This document shows positions 35,899-44,263 of a DNA stretch of 64,000 bases, one piece after another (position 1 is the first letter of the stretch; every line of letters starts with the position of its first letter). A program made the translations under genes and the position numbers. The stretch is taken from NCBI RefSeq assembly GCF_002117935.1, contig NZ_BDJE01000036.1, positions 1 through 64,000 of the forward strand, written 5' to 3'. The notes under the pieces were generated by a model. It ran no database searches. It had not been told where the DNA came from and saw nothing but the letters and a program-made list of their open reading frames with translations. This DNA is from Nocardioides sp. PD653-B2 (GTDB lineage Bacteria; Actinomycetota; Actinomycetes; Propionibacteriales; Nocardioidaceae).

Positions 35899-36222
35899 CT
35901 AGGGATCGCGCCGGGCGGGCCGTGGCAGCGTGGCGACCCCGGCGACCAGGATCGCGATGCCGGTCCCCAGCAGGGCATAGCCCTGCCAGTCCTGGGAGAT
36001 CAGGTAGTCACCCTCCGCGCGAGGGACGGTGAGCCAGCCGACGACCACCACCCAGCCGAGGACGAAGCCCATCCGCAGCCAGCCCGGCGGCAGCGCGAGC
36101 ACCGTGACGACGGTGGCCGCGACGGAGAGCGCGAAGCCCCAGACCAGCTCGTGGAGGGCGACGGCCGCCACCGCGGTGACGGCACCGACGAGCAGGAGGA
36201 CGCCCGCGGCGAGGATCCGCAC
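35899..36222 (-). CDS. DUF6113-type small membrane protein
   Basis: 107 aa, GTG start, four predicted membrane helices covering nearly the whole protein (ILAAGVLLLVGAVTAVAAVAL, WGFALSVAATVVTVLAL, MGFVLGWVVVVGWLTV, GYALLGTGIAILVAGVATL). A small membrane protein of this kind commonly follows mshB in actinobacteria, and this one starts 10 nt after the mshB stop. Function unknown; a link to mycothiol is by neighbourhood only. Confidence 0.75.
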   Translation of the reverse strand: MRILAAGVLLLVGAVTAVAAVALHELVWGFALSVAATVVTVLALPPGWLRMGFVLGWVVVVGWLTVPRAEGDYLISQDWQGYALLGTGIAILVAGVATLPRPARRDP

Positions 36223-36232
36223 GAGGGAGCGC

Positions 36233-37156
36233 CTAGATCCCGGCGAAGAGGTCGGTCTCGAGGCCGTTCTCGTCCAGCTTGCCGAGCTCGCCCTTGACGA
36301 TCCGGTAGAACTCGACGCCCCAGGCGGTGCTGCCGACGTTGTTGGAGAGTGCGAAGAACGGGCCGTCGGTGGTGATCTGCGTCGGGTAGGCCCGCAGCGC
36401 GGCCATCTTCTTCTCGACGAAGTCCTGGGCGTCGACGGCCGCGGCGAGGTTCTCGTCCGGGGTCACGAAGTGCGGCAGCGGGCCGTCGGGGTCCATGCCC
36501 TCGAACGACGTCGTGTCGCCCGAGTCGCGCAGGGCGCGCAGCCCGGCACGCATCCGGCTCTCCGACATCGCGCCCCAGTAGATCTTGGCGATGTCCCAGG
36601 GCTCGCCGAGGTCGAGCCGGTACGACGGCACCGCGGCGAGCTGCGCGGCGTACATCGCGACCCGGTGGGCCTGGATGTGGTCGGGGTGGCCGTAGCCGCC
36701 GAACTGGTCGTAGGTCACCAGCACCTGGGGGCGGACCTCGCGGATGATCTCGACCAGGAGGTCGGCGGCCTGGGTGAGGTCCGCGTGCCAGAACGCGTTG
36801 GCGTGCAGGTCGTCGGCGGCGATCGCGTAGCCGTCCTCGTGCCACTTCATGCCGGAGTCGCGGTAGTGCTGGAATCCGCCCAGCCAGCGGTGGTCGATAC
36901 TCCGCCCATCACCAGGGGCCAGCGCCTTCATGGCGTCCTCGATCTCGCCCTTGCGGTGCTCCCCGAGGCGGTCCTCCTGGTCGGCGGCGAGGTGCGCGAG
37001 CTCGGGCACCAGGATCTCGCCCATCTCACCGGCGGTGCAGGTCACCAGCGTGACGCCGCGGCCCTCGGCGACGTACTTCGCCATCGTGGCGCCCTGGCCG
37101 ATCGACTCGTCGTCGGGGTGGGCGTGCACGAGCAGGAGGCGCTGGTCAGCAGGCAT
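36233..37156 (-). CDS. mshB: N-acetyl-1-D-myo-inosityl-2-amino-2-deoxy-alpha-D-glucopyranoside deacetylase
   Basis: 307 aa from ATG 37156. Second step of mycothiol synthesis: removal of acetate from GlcNAc-Ins. Zinc-binding PIG-L/LmbE motifs are clear: LLLVHAHPDDESIGQGATMAKYV (His, Asp-Asp) and YDQFGGYGHPDHIQAHRVAMYA (third His). The ending with WGVEFYRIVKGELG is typical of MshB rather than the conjugate amidase Mca. Mycothiol is confined to actinobacteria, which supports the taxonomic call. Confidence 0.9.
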   Translation of the reverse strand: MPADQRLLLVHAHPDDESIGQGATMAKYVAEGRGVTLVTCTAGEMGEILVPELAHLAADQEDRLGEHRKGEIEDAMKALAPGDGRSIDHRWLGGFQHYRDSGMKWHEDGYAIAADDLHANAFWHADLTQAADLLVEIIREVRPQVLVTYDQFGGYGHPDHIQAHRVAMYAAQLAAVPSYRLDLGEPWDIAKIYWGAMSESRMRAGLRALRDSGDTTSFEGMDPDGPLPHFVTPDENLAAAVDAQDFVEKKMAALRAYPTQITTDGPFFALSNNVGSTAWGVEFYRIVKGELGKLDENGLETDLFAGI

Positions 37157-37183
37157 GAGGGGAATCCTAGGTAGTCGGGGACC

Positions 37184-37245
37184 GGTGGTGGAGGAACGAC
37201 GACGTGCTGTCTCGACACCCCGTGGGTAACGCAACCACCTCAACC
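37184..37245. repeat. REP-like palindromic elements (degenerate)
   Basis: Two overlapping remnants lie between mshB and the next gene. GGTGGTGGAGGAACGACGA... ending GTCTCGACACC (37184-37219) resembles the GGTGGTCGAGGAACG-type actinobacterial repeat. On the minus strand GGTTGAGGTGGTTGCG (37245 leftward) matches the start of the units clustered at 38817. The second overlaps the stop codon of the 96-aa gene. Confidence 0.5.
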
Positions 37246-37530
37246 GCCGAAGTGACCCTTTATCTTCCGCGGCTCCGTCGGGAGCTCGATCGGTGGGACG
37301 GCGGGTGGGTCGTCTCCGGCGTCCAGCCAGCCGTCGTACTCGTCGACGAGCAGCTCGAGCACCGGCTCCGGGGCGTCGGTCAACACCGCCCAGGGGTGGC
37401 CCTCGTCGTCGTCCTCACCGGACAGCCGCTCCCGCTCGGCCCGGGCGCCGTACCCGCCCGCCACCAGCCGGGCGACGGCCGCCCGGGCGTCGTCCTCGTC
37501 GAAGAAGATGCCGCGCACGGGGTCCATCAT
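37240..37530 (-). CDS. Hypothetical protein, conserved-looking small acidic protein
   Basis: 96 aa; ATG at 37530 overlaps the stop of the Nudix gene (ATGA), so the two are translationally coupled. The N-terminus MMDPVRGIFFDEDDARAAVARLVAGGYGARAERERLSGEDDDEGHPWAVLTDAP looks like a small ferredoxin-like or DUF-type fold. The C-terminus is PTEPRKIKGHFGG. No membrane segment. Function is not recognised. Confidence 0.6.
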   Translation of the reverse strand: MMDPVRGIFFDEDDARAAVARLVAGGYGARAERERLSGEDDDEGHPWAVLTDAPEPVLELLVDEYDGWLDAGDDPPAVPPIELPTEPRKIKGHFGG

Positions 37531-37910
37531 CCCCACGCGAGGTGCTGGAGGAACGGCCGGTCCGGCTCGAGCCAGTCGACGTCGCCCAGCTCGTCGGGGC
37601 CGAGCCACCGGACGGCGTCGTGCTCGTGGGGCACCGGCTCACCCGCGACGATCCTCGCCAGCGCCACGCTCAGCGTGTGACCGGCTCCGATGGCGGCGGC
37701 ACCGGGCAGCCAGGCCACGACCTCGACCGTGCAGCCGAGCTCCTCGGCGATCTCGCGGACCAGGGCAGCGTCCGGGGTCTCGCCCGACTCGACCTTGCCG
37801 CCCGGGAGCTCCCAGCGACCCGCCGCCTCCGGCGGCGTCGTCCGGCGCGCGGCGAGGACCCGGCCGTCGCGGATGATCGCTGCTCCCACGACGGCGCGCT
37901 TCCCTGACAC
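37527..37910 (-). CDS. MutT-type Nudix NTP pyrophosphohydrolase
   Basis: 127 aa from GTG 37910. The complete Nudix box is GGKVESGETPDAALVREIAEELG, flanked by AARRTTPPEAAGRWELPGGK as in MutT and CTP-pyrophosphohydrolase relatives. The likely role is hydrolysis of oxidised (8-oxo-dGTP) or other NTPs. It is divergent from the hypothetical gene at 37934 with a 23-bp gap and coupled to the small gene downstream. Confidence 0.85.
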   Translation of the reverse strand: MSGKRAVVGAAIIRDGRVLAARRTTPPEAAGRWELPGGKVESGETPDAALVREIAEELGCTVEVVAWLPGAAAIGAGHTLSVALARIVAGEPVPHEHDAVRWLGPDELGDVDWLEPDRPFLQHLAWG

Positions 37911-37933
37911 CGGGCCGACGCTACCGTTCCCCC

Positions 37934-38815
37934 GTGCACCTGACCCGCACGGCCGCGCTGACCGCGGAGATCGACGCGCTCGCGACGCGGCTCGGAGGCC
38001 GCGTCGGCCTGGGCGCGGTGCTCGGCGATCTCGACCGGCCGCTGCGGCGCACCTGGGCGCCCTGCCTGACCCCGCACCGGGCCTGGACCTGGGACCGCGC
38101 GGACCGCCGCGACCGGCGCTGGTGGCCGCAGGGCGTGTCCGTCGCGGCGAGCGGCCGACGGGCTGCGGTGTCCTGGTACGCCCAGGGCGGTGGGGTCCGG
38201 GTGTCGTTCCTGGACCTCGACGAGCGCCGCTACCGGCACGTCGAGCTGGTGGTCCCCACAGACACCGGCTCCGCACCGCTGCGGGCGCACGCGGGCGGCA
38301 TCGCCTGGCACGGCGACCGCCTCTACGTCGCGGCCACCCAGGCCGGCCTGTGGGTCTGCCACACCGACGACGTGCTGCGCGGGCCGGACGGCTACCTGCT
38401 GCCGGTGAGCCACCGGCTGGCGCCGTCGGAGCCGTTCCGCTTCTCCTTCGTGGGGCTCGACGGCTCGAGCGAGACGCCCCGGCTGGTGCTGGGCGAGTAC
38501 GGCCCCAGCAGCGCTACCCGCCGGCTCGCCCACGTCGCGGTCGAGGGCGGTGCCGTGGAGATGATCGAGGGCGGCGTCGTGCGGGCCCAGGGCGCCGTCC
38601 GCGTGGGCGAGCAGTGGTACGTCACGGCCTCCCACGGCCCGAAGATGCCGGGCTCGCTCTGGAGCGGACGGCTCGGCGACCTGCGCGAGCACCGGTACGC
38701 CCTCCCGATGGGTCCCGAGGACCTCGCCCACGACCCGGCCGGAGACCGCCTGTGGACGGTCACCGAGCACCCCCACCGCCGGTGGGTCGTCGCCGTCAAG
38801 CGCAGCCGCTTCTAG
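37934..38815 (+). CDS. Hypothetical protein, probable beta-propeller
   Basis: 293 aa, GTG start, no signal peptide or membrane segment. Repeated short beta-rich blocks suggest a propeller: AAVSWYAQGGGVRVSFLDLDERRYRHVELV, GGIAWHGDRLYVAATQAGLWVCHTDD, GAVRVGEQWYVTASHGPKMPGSLWSG and LAHDPAGDRLWTVTEHPHRRWVVAV. A -10-like TACCGT ends 7 nt before the GTG, so the mRNA may be leaderless. I do not recognise the family. Confidence 0.6.
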   Translation: MHLTRTAALTAEIDALATRLGGRVGLGAVLGDLDRPLRRTWAPCLTPHRAWTWDRADRRDRRWWPQGVSVAASGRRAAVSWYAQGGGVRVSFLDLDERRYRHVELVVPTDTGSAPLRAHAGGIAWHGDRLYVAATQAGLWVCHTDDVLRGPDGYLLPVSHRLAPSEPFRFSFVGLDGSSETPRLVLGEYGPSSATRRLAHVAVEGGAVEMIEGGVVRAQGAVRVGEQWYVTASHGPKMPGSLWSGRLGDLREHRYALPMGPEDLAHDPAGDRLWTVTEHPHRRWVVAVKRSRF

Positions 38816-38816
38816 C

Positions 38817-38926
38817 CCGGTGGTCGAGGAGGTTGCGCAGCAACCGTCGCCCCGGTGGTTGAGGAGGTTGCGCAGCAACCGTCGACCCGGTGGTTGAGGA
38901 GGTTGCGCAGCAACCGTCTCGAAACC
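38817..38926. repeat. Cluster of three 35-bp REP-like units
   Basis: Three near-identical units begin GGTGGTYGAGGAGGTTGCG at 38819, 38854 and 38889, an exact 35-bp period. Each contains the small hairpin GGTTGC-GCA-GCAACC. The last ends in GTCTCGAAACC. The first unit starts 2 nt after the preceding stop codon. This family of dispersed repeats is common in Nocardioides-like genomes. Not a CRISPR: there are no spacers. Confidence 0.75.
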
Positions 38927-39014
38927 CCCGCAGCCCACGAGCCGGCGTGGCCTGCGGGTGGAGGAGAAAGGCACACTGGCGCCGAGCACCAGATCGGCTG
39001 TCCAGACAAAGCAA

Positions 39015-39038
39015 AAGCGCCACCAGAAGGTGGCGCTT
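39015..39038 (-). terminator. Intrinsic terminator of the large secreted protein gene
   Basis: Perfect 10-bp stem AAGCGCCACC / GGTGGCGCTT with a 4-nt loop. Read on the minus strand it is followed by TTGCTTTGTC, a T-rich tail, so it fits an intrinsic terminator for leftward transcription from the 39255-42410 gene. The stem can be extended by four pairs beyond a 2-nt bulge. Confidence 0.65.
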
Positions 39039-39082
39039 GCTTACCGAGTGTCAGGGATCGCTTGCCCTAGGGTGAGACAGGC

Positions 39083-39129
39083 GGTCCGGACCATTCTCGC
39101 GCAGCGGCAAACAGAGAATGGCCCGGACC
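39083..39129. other. Long hairpin in the 3' untranslated region
   Basis: Sixteen-base arms, GGTCCGGACCATTCTC and GAGAATGGCCCGGACC, pair at 15 of 16 positions around a 15-nt loop. It is too long and too far from a T-tract to be a simple terminator. It may stabilise the transcript 3' end or mark a small RNA. Role not known. Confidence 0.45.
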
Positions 39130-39202
39130 GCGTCTGTGTGTCCCGACTTCAGTGGTTCAGCTGTACGGGGGTTGCGGGAGCAGGGCCCCCTGGAGGGTTG
39201 GC

Positions 39203-39230
39203 CCCGGGACAGTCACTCAGCTGTCCCGGG
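39203..39230. terminator. Hairpin just downstream of the large secreted protein gene
   Basis: Perfect 10-bp stem CCCGGGACAG / CTGTCCCGGG with an 8-nt loop, 24 nt past the stop codon in the leftward direction. There is no T-tract; it may terminate or protect the transcript. Confidence 0.5.
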
Positions 39231-39254
39231 ACCCGCCCGATATGACCTACAGGG

Positions 39255-42200
39255 TCACTTGATCTTTTCCTGGTTCTGGGCCGCGTGGGTCGTGGCCGTC
39301 TCGGCAACCTTCACGAGGTACGTCGTGATCTGGTTGCCGTTCTTGTCCTTGATCTTGAAGTTGTGGTTGCCCGCGCTGCCCAGCTTGTGCTGAGCAACCT
39401 TCTTACCATCAACGAAGACCTTGGCGACGAGCCCTTCGGCGATCGGCTTCGCGTTGACCTTGAGGATGTCCGTGTTGCCCCTCGAGTTGTTGCGGAGCTG
39501 CATGCCGATGAACTTCTTCTTCGCACCGAAGACCACCGTGTCAGACACGGTCTGAACCTGCTCGCCGTCGGTGATCACGGCGTTGACGTTCGCAGTGCCC
39601 TTCGAGTTGCCGATCACGGTGTAGAAGGCCTGACCGTTGGCGTTGGTGAACCGCTCGACGTCCGAGGTCTGGTCGCCAGGACCAGCAACCGCGAACCGGA
39701 CGGACAGACCCGGGATCGGGTTGCCCTCCTGGTCGATGGCCGTGACGGTCTCGGTGACGGCGGAGCCAACCGGCACCCTGCCCTCGGGGTTCGAGGTGAT
39801 CGTGAACGTCGAGGCGGTGAAGTCCACCGAGTAGAACTCGGCGTCCGTCGAGCCCGCGACGGTCTCGGTGCCCGCAGCGGTCGCGCCGGCCGTGTTGGTG
39901 TACTTCAGCGTCTCGGTGGCCCACGTGCCGGTCACCGTGTAGGTGCCGCCGCGGGTGGCGGAGACGTCGAACTCACCACGGTCGTCGAAGTCCGACACGG
40001 CGGTCGCGGAGCTCACGCTGGCGTCCGGGTCGTCAACCGACAGGGCGACGGTCTCGCCGCCGACGAGGTTGCCGAACTGGTCGGTCGTGAACACGTCGTA
40101 CCGCACGTCGTTCGTGATCGGCGACGGGTCGGTCGGACCGCTCTGGCGGTCGGCCGGGGACTCGACGAGCTTGACCTCACCACCGTTGATCGGGTCCGAG
40201 CTGTCCCAGTCGTGGGTCGCGGTCTTGGAGAGCGAGGCGACGGTGGCGGTGACGGTCGAGGTGACCATGCCGTCGTCGTCGAAGCCCGCGTCGCGGCCGA
40301 TCGAGGTGAGCACCGTGACCTGGCCCGAGCCGTTGGTGGTGACGGTGAGGCTCTTGCCGCCGTCGGTACCGAGCACCTTGTAGTCGGGGGCGTCGGCGCC
40401 CGCGACCGTCGGCAGGTTGGTGGTGCCGTCGGTGAAGAAGCCGTGGTCGAGGGTCAGGTTGACCGTGGCGTTCGACACCGCGTGGGACTCGTCGCCCGGC
40501 GTCGCCGGGTCGTCAGCCGTCTTCACCGTGATGGTGAAGGGCTTGAGCTCGCCGGGAGCGTCGTTGGCGGAGCCGTTGAGGTCCGTCGTGGCGCCCGGGG
40601 CGACCGTGACGGTGGCCGGGGTGACATCGGCGAGGAAGTCGACGTCGAGCGTCGCCGGACCCTCGTTCGGGTCGTCGGAGTCGGTGGTGCCCGCGACGGT
40701 GTTGGCCGTCAGGGTGCCCGACTCCGGGGTGTTCGGCGTGGCCGCGTCCTTGACCGTCACGGTGAACGAGCCGTCCGCGCCGGTCGTGACCGTGCGGGTG
40801 GCGGCCGTGGTGCCGTTGGCCAGGACGATGCCGGCGTTGCCGCCACCGTTGGCGTAGTCGACCTTGACGCTGCGGCCCGGGAGACCCGTGCCGTCGGCCA
40901 GCTCGAGCGAGCCGGTGGCGTCGACCGAGCTGCCGATGACGGCCTGGGTCGGGTCGCCGTTCTCCCACATCAGGTCGGACTCGCCGGCCTTGACGGTGAG
41001 GACCTCGGCCTCGGCGACGGCGCCGTTGCCCAGCGGGTCGGCGTCCAGGCTGGCGTGCAGCACGTAGGTGCCGTCGATGTCAGTCTGGCCGGTCGGGAAG
41101 GCGATGTTCGCCTTGCCGGTGCCGTCGGTCACCGTGGTGCTGGTCACCGGGCTGGCCGGGAACCGCTCGGTCGCCGGGCTGCCGTCGAACGGGGTCTCGG
41201 TCCAGTAGTAGCGGACCGTGCGGCCGGCAGCGGCGACGTTGTTGCCCTGCTGGTCCTTGATCTGGACCGTGATGTCGTCCGTGCCGACGCCGTCCGAGTC
41301 GTTCTCCTCGACGTCGAACGCCGCGCCGTCACGCGAGGTGGCGGCCAGCGAGGTCGGGGCAGCGGAGTACTGCGTCACCGTGACGGTGTCCGACTTTTTG
41401 TCGCCCAGCTCGGGCTCGAAGGGGTCGGAGTCGTCGGTGTTCGCGTAGTAGTACGCGGAACCCGCGTTCTGCGCGAAGGGCGCCTGGCCCATGGCGTCGG
41501 TGTACTGCGCACCGCCACCGTTGGAGCTGCGGACCTCGGCGCCGGCGATCGGCTGGCCGTTCTGGTCCACGACCGTGACGGTCACGTTGGCCGAGGAGCC
41601 GGCCGGGACGTTGGTGCGGTCGGCGGTCGCGGTGACCGTGGTGATGGTCTGCTTGTAGAGTCCGAACGCCTCGGCGTCCTGGGTGACGTCGGTGGCGCGG
41701 ACGAGGAGCTCGTCACCGGTGCCGTAGTCGTAGCCGGTGATGTCCATGACGCCGGTCCACGTGCCGGTGGTCGCACCATCAGCGGTCGTCGAGGTGGCGG
41801 TGCCGCCAGGGGCGAACGCGTGGGCGGACGGGTCCCAGAAGGCCAGCGCCGGGGCGGACGCCGGGTCCGAGGCGGTGCCCTTGACGATCACGTCCTGCTC
41901 GGTGTGGCCGGCGTACTGCTGCTGGAAGACGCCGACGCCGGTGCCGTCCGTGATGTTCACGGTGTCGGCGTTGTTGTCGACGGCGACCGGGTTGTTGTCG
42001 ACGGTGTCGACGACCGTGGTGCCGTCGGCGGCGAGGCCCGTGGCGCGGATCGTGAGACCCGTGGCGCCGGCGAGGCCGGCCGGGTTCCACTCGGTCGAGA
42101 ACGCGCCGTTGTCGTTGCGCGAGACCGTCGCGATGGTGTTGAAGTCGGTGCCGTTCAGCGAGTACGAGAAGCGGACCGTCGAGATGTTCGCGCCGCCGAT

Positions 42201-42410
42201 CGCCTCGAGGCGAACGGTGCTGTCGGTGCCGTCGTTCTGCGCCGAGACGGTCGTGCCGGTCGGCGTCGCGAGCTCAAGCGTGTTCGCGTCGGTCACCGAG
42301 CTGTTCAGGGAGACGGCCGAAGCCGAGGTGGCGAGGAGCGGAACGCCCGCGATCGCCAGTGCGGAGACGGCGGTAGCCGCCAGTCCCCGCTTGATGCCGC
42401 TGCTGATCAT
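39255..42410 (-). CDS. Large secreted Ig-like (invasin/BIG_1-type) repeat protein
   Basis: 1051 aa from ATG 42410, with GGAAGGAAATC upstream. Signal peptide: GIKRGLAATAVSALAIAGVPLLATSASA. The mature protein is acidic, Asp/Thr/Gly-rich and built of repeated beta-sandwich modules. Several carry the BIG_1-like signature, for example NVTVTVVDQNGQPIAGAEVRSSNGGGAQYTDAMGQA, DITVQIKDQQGNNVAAAGRTVRYYW and ETVTAIDQEGNPIPGLSVRFAVAG. The C-terminus is lysine-rich (KKKFIGMQLRNNSRG ... NHNFKIKDKNGNQITTYLVKVAE). No sortase motif is seen. It is probably a cell-surface or S-layer-like structural protein. The opposite strand is open for 1048 codons, but that is a shadow. Confidence 0.82.
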   Translation of the reverse strand: MISSGIKRGLAATAVSALAIAGVPLLATSASAVSLNSSVTDANTLELATPTGTTVSAQNDGTDSTVRLEAIGGANISTVRFSYSLNGTDFNTIATVSRNDNGAFSTEWNPAGLAGATGLTIRATGLAADGTTVVDTVDNNPVAVDNNADTVNITDGTGVGVFQQQYAGHTEQDVIVKGTASDPASAPALAFWDPSAHAFAPGGTATSTTADGATTGTWTGVMDITGYDYGTGDELLVRATDVTQDAEAFGLYKQTITTVTATADRTNVPAGSSANVTVTVVDQNGQPIAGAEVRSSNGGGAQYTDAMGQAPFAQNAGSAYYYANTDDSDPFEPELGDKKSDTVTVTQYSAAPTSLAATSRDGAAFDVEENDSDGVGTDDITVQIKDQQGNNVAAAGRTVRYYWTETPFDGSPATERFPASPVTSTTVTDGTGKANIAFPTGQTDIDGTYVLHASLDADPLGNGAVAEAEVLTVKAGESDLMWENGDPTQAVIGSSVDATGSLELADGTGLPGRSVKVDYANGGGNAGIVLANGTTAATRTVTTGADGSFTVTVKDAATPNTPESGTLTANTVAGTTDSDDPNEGPATLDVDFLADVTPATVTVAPGATTDLNGSANDAPGELKPFTITVKTADDPATPGDESHAVSNATVNLTLDHGFFTDGTTNLPTVAGADAPDYKVLGTDGGKSLTVTTNGSGQVTVLTSIGRDAGFDDDGMVTSTVTATVASLSKTATHDWDSSDPINGGEVKLVESPADRQSGPTDPSPITNDVRYDVFTTDQFGNLVGGETVALSVDDPDASVSSATAVSDFDDRGEFDVSATRGGTYTVTGTWATETLKYTNTAGATAAGTETVAGSTDAEFYSVDFTASTFTITSNPEGRVPVGSAVTETVTAIDQEGNPIPGLSVRFAVAGPGDQTSDVERFTNANGQAFYTVIGNSKGTANVNAVITDGEQVQTVSDTVVFGAKKKFIGMQLRNNSRGNTDILKVNAKPIAEGLVAKVFVDGKKVAQHKLGSAGNHNFKIKDKNGNQITTYLVKVAETATTHAAQNQEKIK

Positions 42411-42639
42411 GCTGATTTCCTTCCGGAGTGAATAGGTCGAGACGTTCTCCCGACCCAGTACATGGGGCCCGAGAGCCCCGTGCTCGACACCCGTACGGAT
42501 CCCGAGTGCCAAGTGGCAGCCTAAGGGATGAGGTCCGGATCACGGTGCCGTTGTTGCACTGTCGCGACAAACCTGCAATAAATGAGACCGGGGCCACCGA
42601 GGAGGCGTATACGTCCGGCCCGCGGGAATCGGGGGATCG
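42411..42639. promoter_or_regulatory. Divergent promoter region with TGTCGCGACA palindrome
   Basis: A 229-bp gap between the leftward surface-protein gene and the rightward HTH gene. It contains a perfect 10-bp palindrome, TGTCGCGACA (42560-42569), inside the larger imperfect TTGTTGCACTGTCGCGACAA, followed by an AT-rich CAATAAATGA. The adjacent HTH protein is a natural candidate to bind here. Core promoter elements were not assigned. Confidence 0.4.
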
Positions 42640-44256
42640 GTGACAGACGAAGGCGCGCCGGACGACCGTAGCGGTCGTCGTCGCGGTCGACCTCAGCGGC
42701 TCCCCGAAGACCCGCATCCGCTCAGCTCCGGTGTTGTGGGGTGCGACCAGCGCGTCGCCTGGCTGCTGACCGTCTCGCGGGTGCTCGGGCGTGATCCGGA
42801 GCTGGCCCGCCGCGACGGTTTCATCGCTGCGCTCAAGGCGCGCGGCGTCCCGGTCGACACCTCGCGGGTCTCGCGCTGGGAGTCGGGTCTGCAGCCCCTG
42901 CCCGCACGCGTCGTCGCGACCTACGAGTCGGCGCTCGGGCTGACCGAGGGCTCGCTGGTGGCGGTCGCCGGCGGTCTGCGTCGCTCGTTCGGCGCCGGCC
43001 CGTCGCCGCGCGAGTCAATGCACGACACCGAGTTGCCCGAGCCGGAGCTGAACCGGTTGCTCGACCTCGCCGAGTCGAGGCGAGCGACAGGCGCCGCATG
43101 GCTCCAGCTGGCCGACCACCTCAACCGCTACGACCGGGTCTTCCTGCGCGAGCACGACTGGACGGCGCTCTGCGGCACTCTGGTCACCGAGCTGGGGTCG
43201 GCGGTCGGTATGGGCTACGTGCGCCGCTACGAGGCCGCGGCCGCCTTCATCCGGCACCCGAACGCGCGACGACACCTGATCATGGCGGTCGGGCAGTTCG
43301 TGACGGATCCCGACACCCAGGTCGTTGCACCGGTGCTCAACCTGCTGAGCGAGGTGCCGGACTCCGCCGCGGCCGCGCTCACGCTGCGGATGCTGTCCGC
43401 CGACAGCGACAACAAGTACCTGCGCCGTGCCGCGTCCTCTGTCGCTGCCGTCAAGCTCGCCCGCGGCCACTTCGACGAGGCCGCGCTCCCCCGGCTCGAG
43501 TCGCACGTGCTCGGCGCGCTGCGGCGCGGCGAGTCTCTCGACGGGCGCCTCGACTCGTTCGACCTCGCCGTCCGCCTGCCCGACAGCTCCTGGGAGCGGG
43601 TGGACGGCGGCCTGCGGACGCGCCGCGCCCACGGGCACGTCGTGCAGGCCCGCAACGGGGACGAGCTCGTCCCGGCCGCGCGGGCAGCGTCGCTGGTCGC
43701 CGACCTCGCTCCCGCCATCCAGGCCGACACCCCGACCCATCACCCTCAGGAACCGGACCTGATGTTGCGGCGCCTGCTGCGAGAGGCGCTGCTGCACTCC
43801 CACAAGCCGCGCCGTCACCACGCCGCGCTGCTGATCGCCGCATCGCCCTATGCCCCCGCGACGGCGCGCCACCTCCTCCGGGTGGCTGCCGACAACAACG
43901 ACCTCCTGGCAGCCCGCGCGTGGACGGTGCTGATGCGGGTCGGCGACGGTGGCCAGCGCGAGGAGGTGGTCCACCGAGCCCTGGTCGAGGCGAGACCGTC
44001 GATCCGCTCCCGGGCGCTCGTCAACGTGGGCCTCGGAGGCCCCTTGCAGGCAGAGCAGAGCCACGCCGTTCTCGCGCGGTTCGACCGGGCCAAGATGCTC
44101 GAGCGGCACGCGGCCCTCTTCGCGCTGGGCATGGCAGGTGCGCCGGAGCTGGACGTCCTGGCGAAGTCGGACGACCTCGAGACACAACGCGGCGCCCTGT
44201 GGTGGCTCACGCAAGGGCCGGCCATCCACGACCGCGACGTCGTCTCGCCGGCCTGA
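42640..44256 (+). CDS. HTH (XRE-like) protein with long alpha-helical repeat body
   Basis: 538 aa, GTG start. Residues 35-110 look like a helix-turn-helix unit (VAWLLTVSRVLGRDPELARRDGFIAALKARGVPVDTSRVSRWESGLQPLPARVVATYESALGL), with SRVSRWESG as the typical XRE recognition segment. The remaining ~420 residues are almost entirely helical, with repeated Ala/Leu/Arg-rich pairs (HEAT/ARM-like), as in LVADLAPAIQADTP and PATARHLLRVAADNNDLLAARAWTVLMRVG. It is probably a regulator with a protein-interaction domain, possibly governing the divergent surface protein. No ligand is suggested. Confidence 0.7.
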   Translation: MTDEGAPDDRSGRRRGRPQRLPEDPHPLSSGVVGCDQRVAWLLTVSRVLGRDPELARRDGFIAALKARGVPVDTSRVSRWESGLQPLPARVVATYESALGLTEGSLVAVAGGLRRSFGAGPSPRESMHDTELPEPELNRLLDLAESRRATGAAWLQLADHLNRYDRVFLREHDWTALCGTLVTELGSAVGMGYVRRYEAAAAFIRHPNARRHLIMAVGQFVTDPDTQVVAPVLNLLSEVPDSAAAALTLRMLSADSDNKYLRRAASSVAAVKLARGHFDEAALPRLESHVLGALRRGESLDGRLDSFDLAVRLPDSSWERVDGGLRTRRAHGHVVQARNGDELVPAARAASLVADLAPAIQADTPTHHPQEPDLMLRRLLREALLHSHKPRRHHAALLIAASPYAPATARHLLRVAADNNDLLAARAWTVLMRVGDGGQREEVVHRALVEARPSIRSRALVNVGLGGPLQAEQSHAVLARFDRAKMLERHAALFALGMAGAPELDVLAKSDDLETQRGALWWLTQGPAIHDRDVVSPA

Positions 44257-44263
44257 CCCCGAC

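Larger units (their letters stand above)
38927..39254. other. Intergenic region with three strong hairpins, no gene seen
   Basis: 328 bp between the REP cluster and the stop of the large secreted protein gene. It holds the hairpins listed at 39015, 39083 and 39203. Short frames on the plus strand run through the repeats and have no coding character. On the minus strand this is the 3' untranslated region of the 1051-aa gene. Confidence 0.6.

Noticed and set aside
38817-38926. Regularly spaced repeats resembling a CRISPR array
   Set aside because: The 35-bp period has no unique spacers, the units touch each other and carry REP-type palindromes; no cas genes are nearby.
39285-42431. A 1048-codon open frame on the plus strand opposite the secreted repeat protein
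   Set aside because: Its translation is valine/arginine/glycine-rich with no recognisable domain, signal peptide or ribosome site; the minus-strand product has a signal peptide and BIG_1-like repeats. It is a high-GC antisense shadow.
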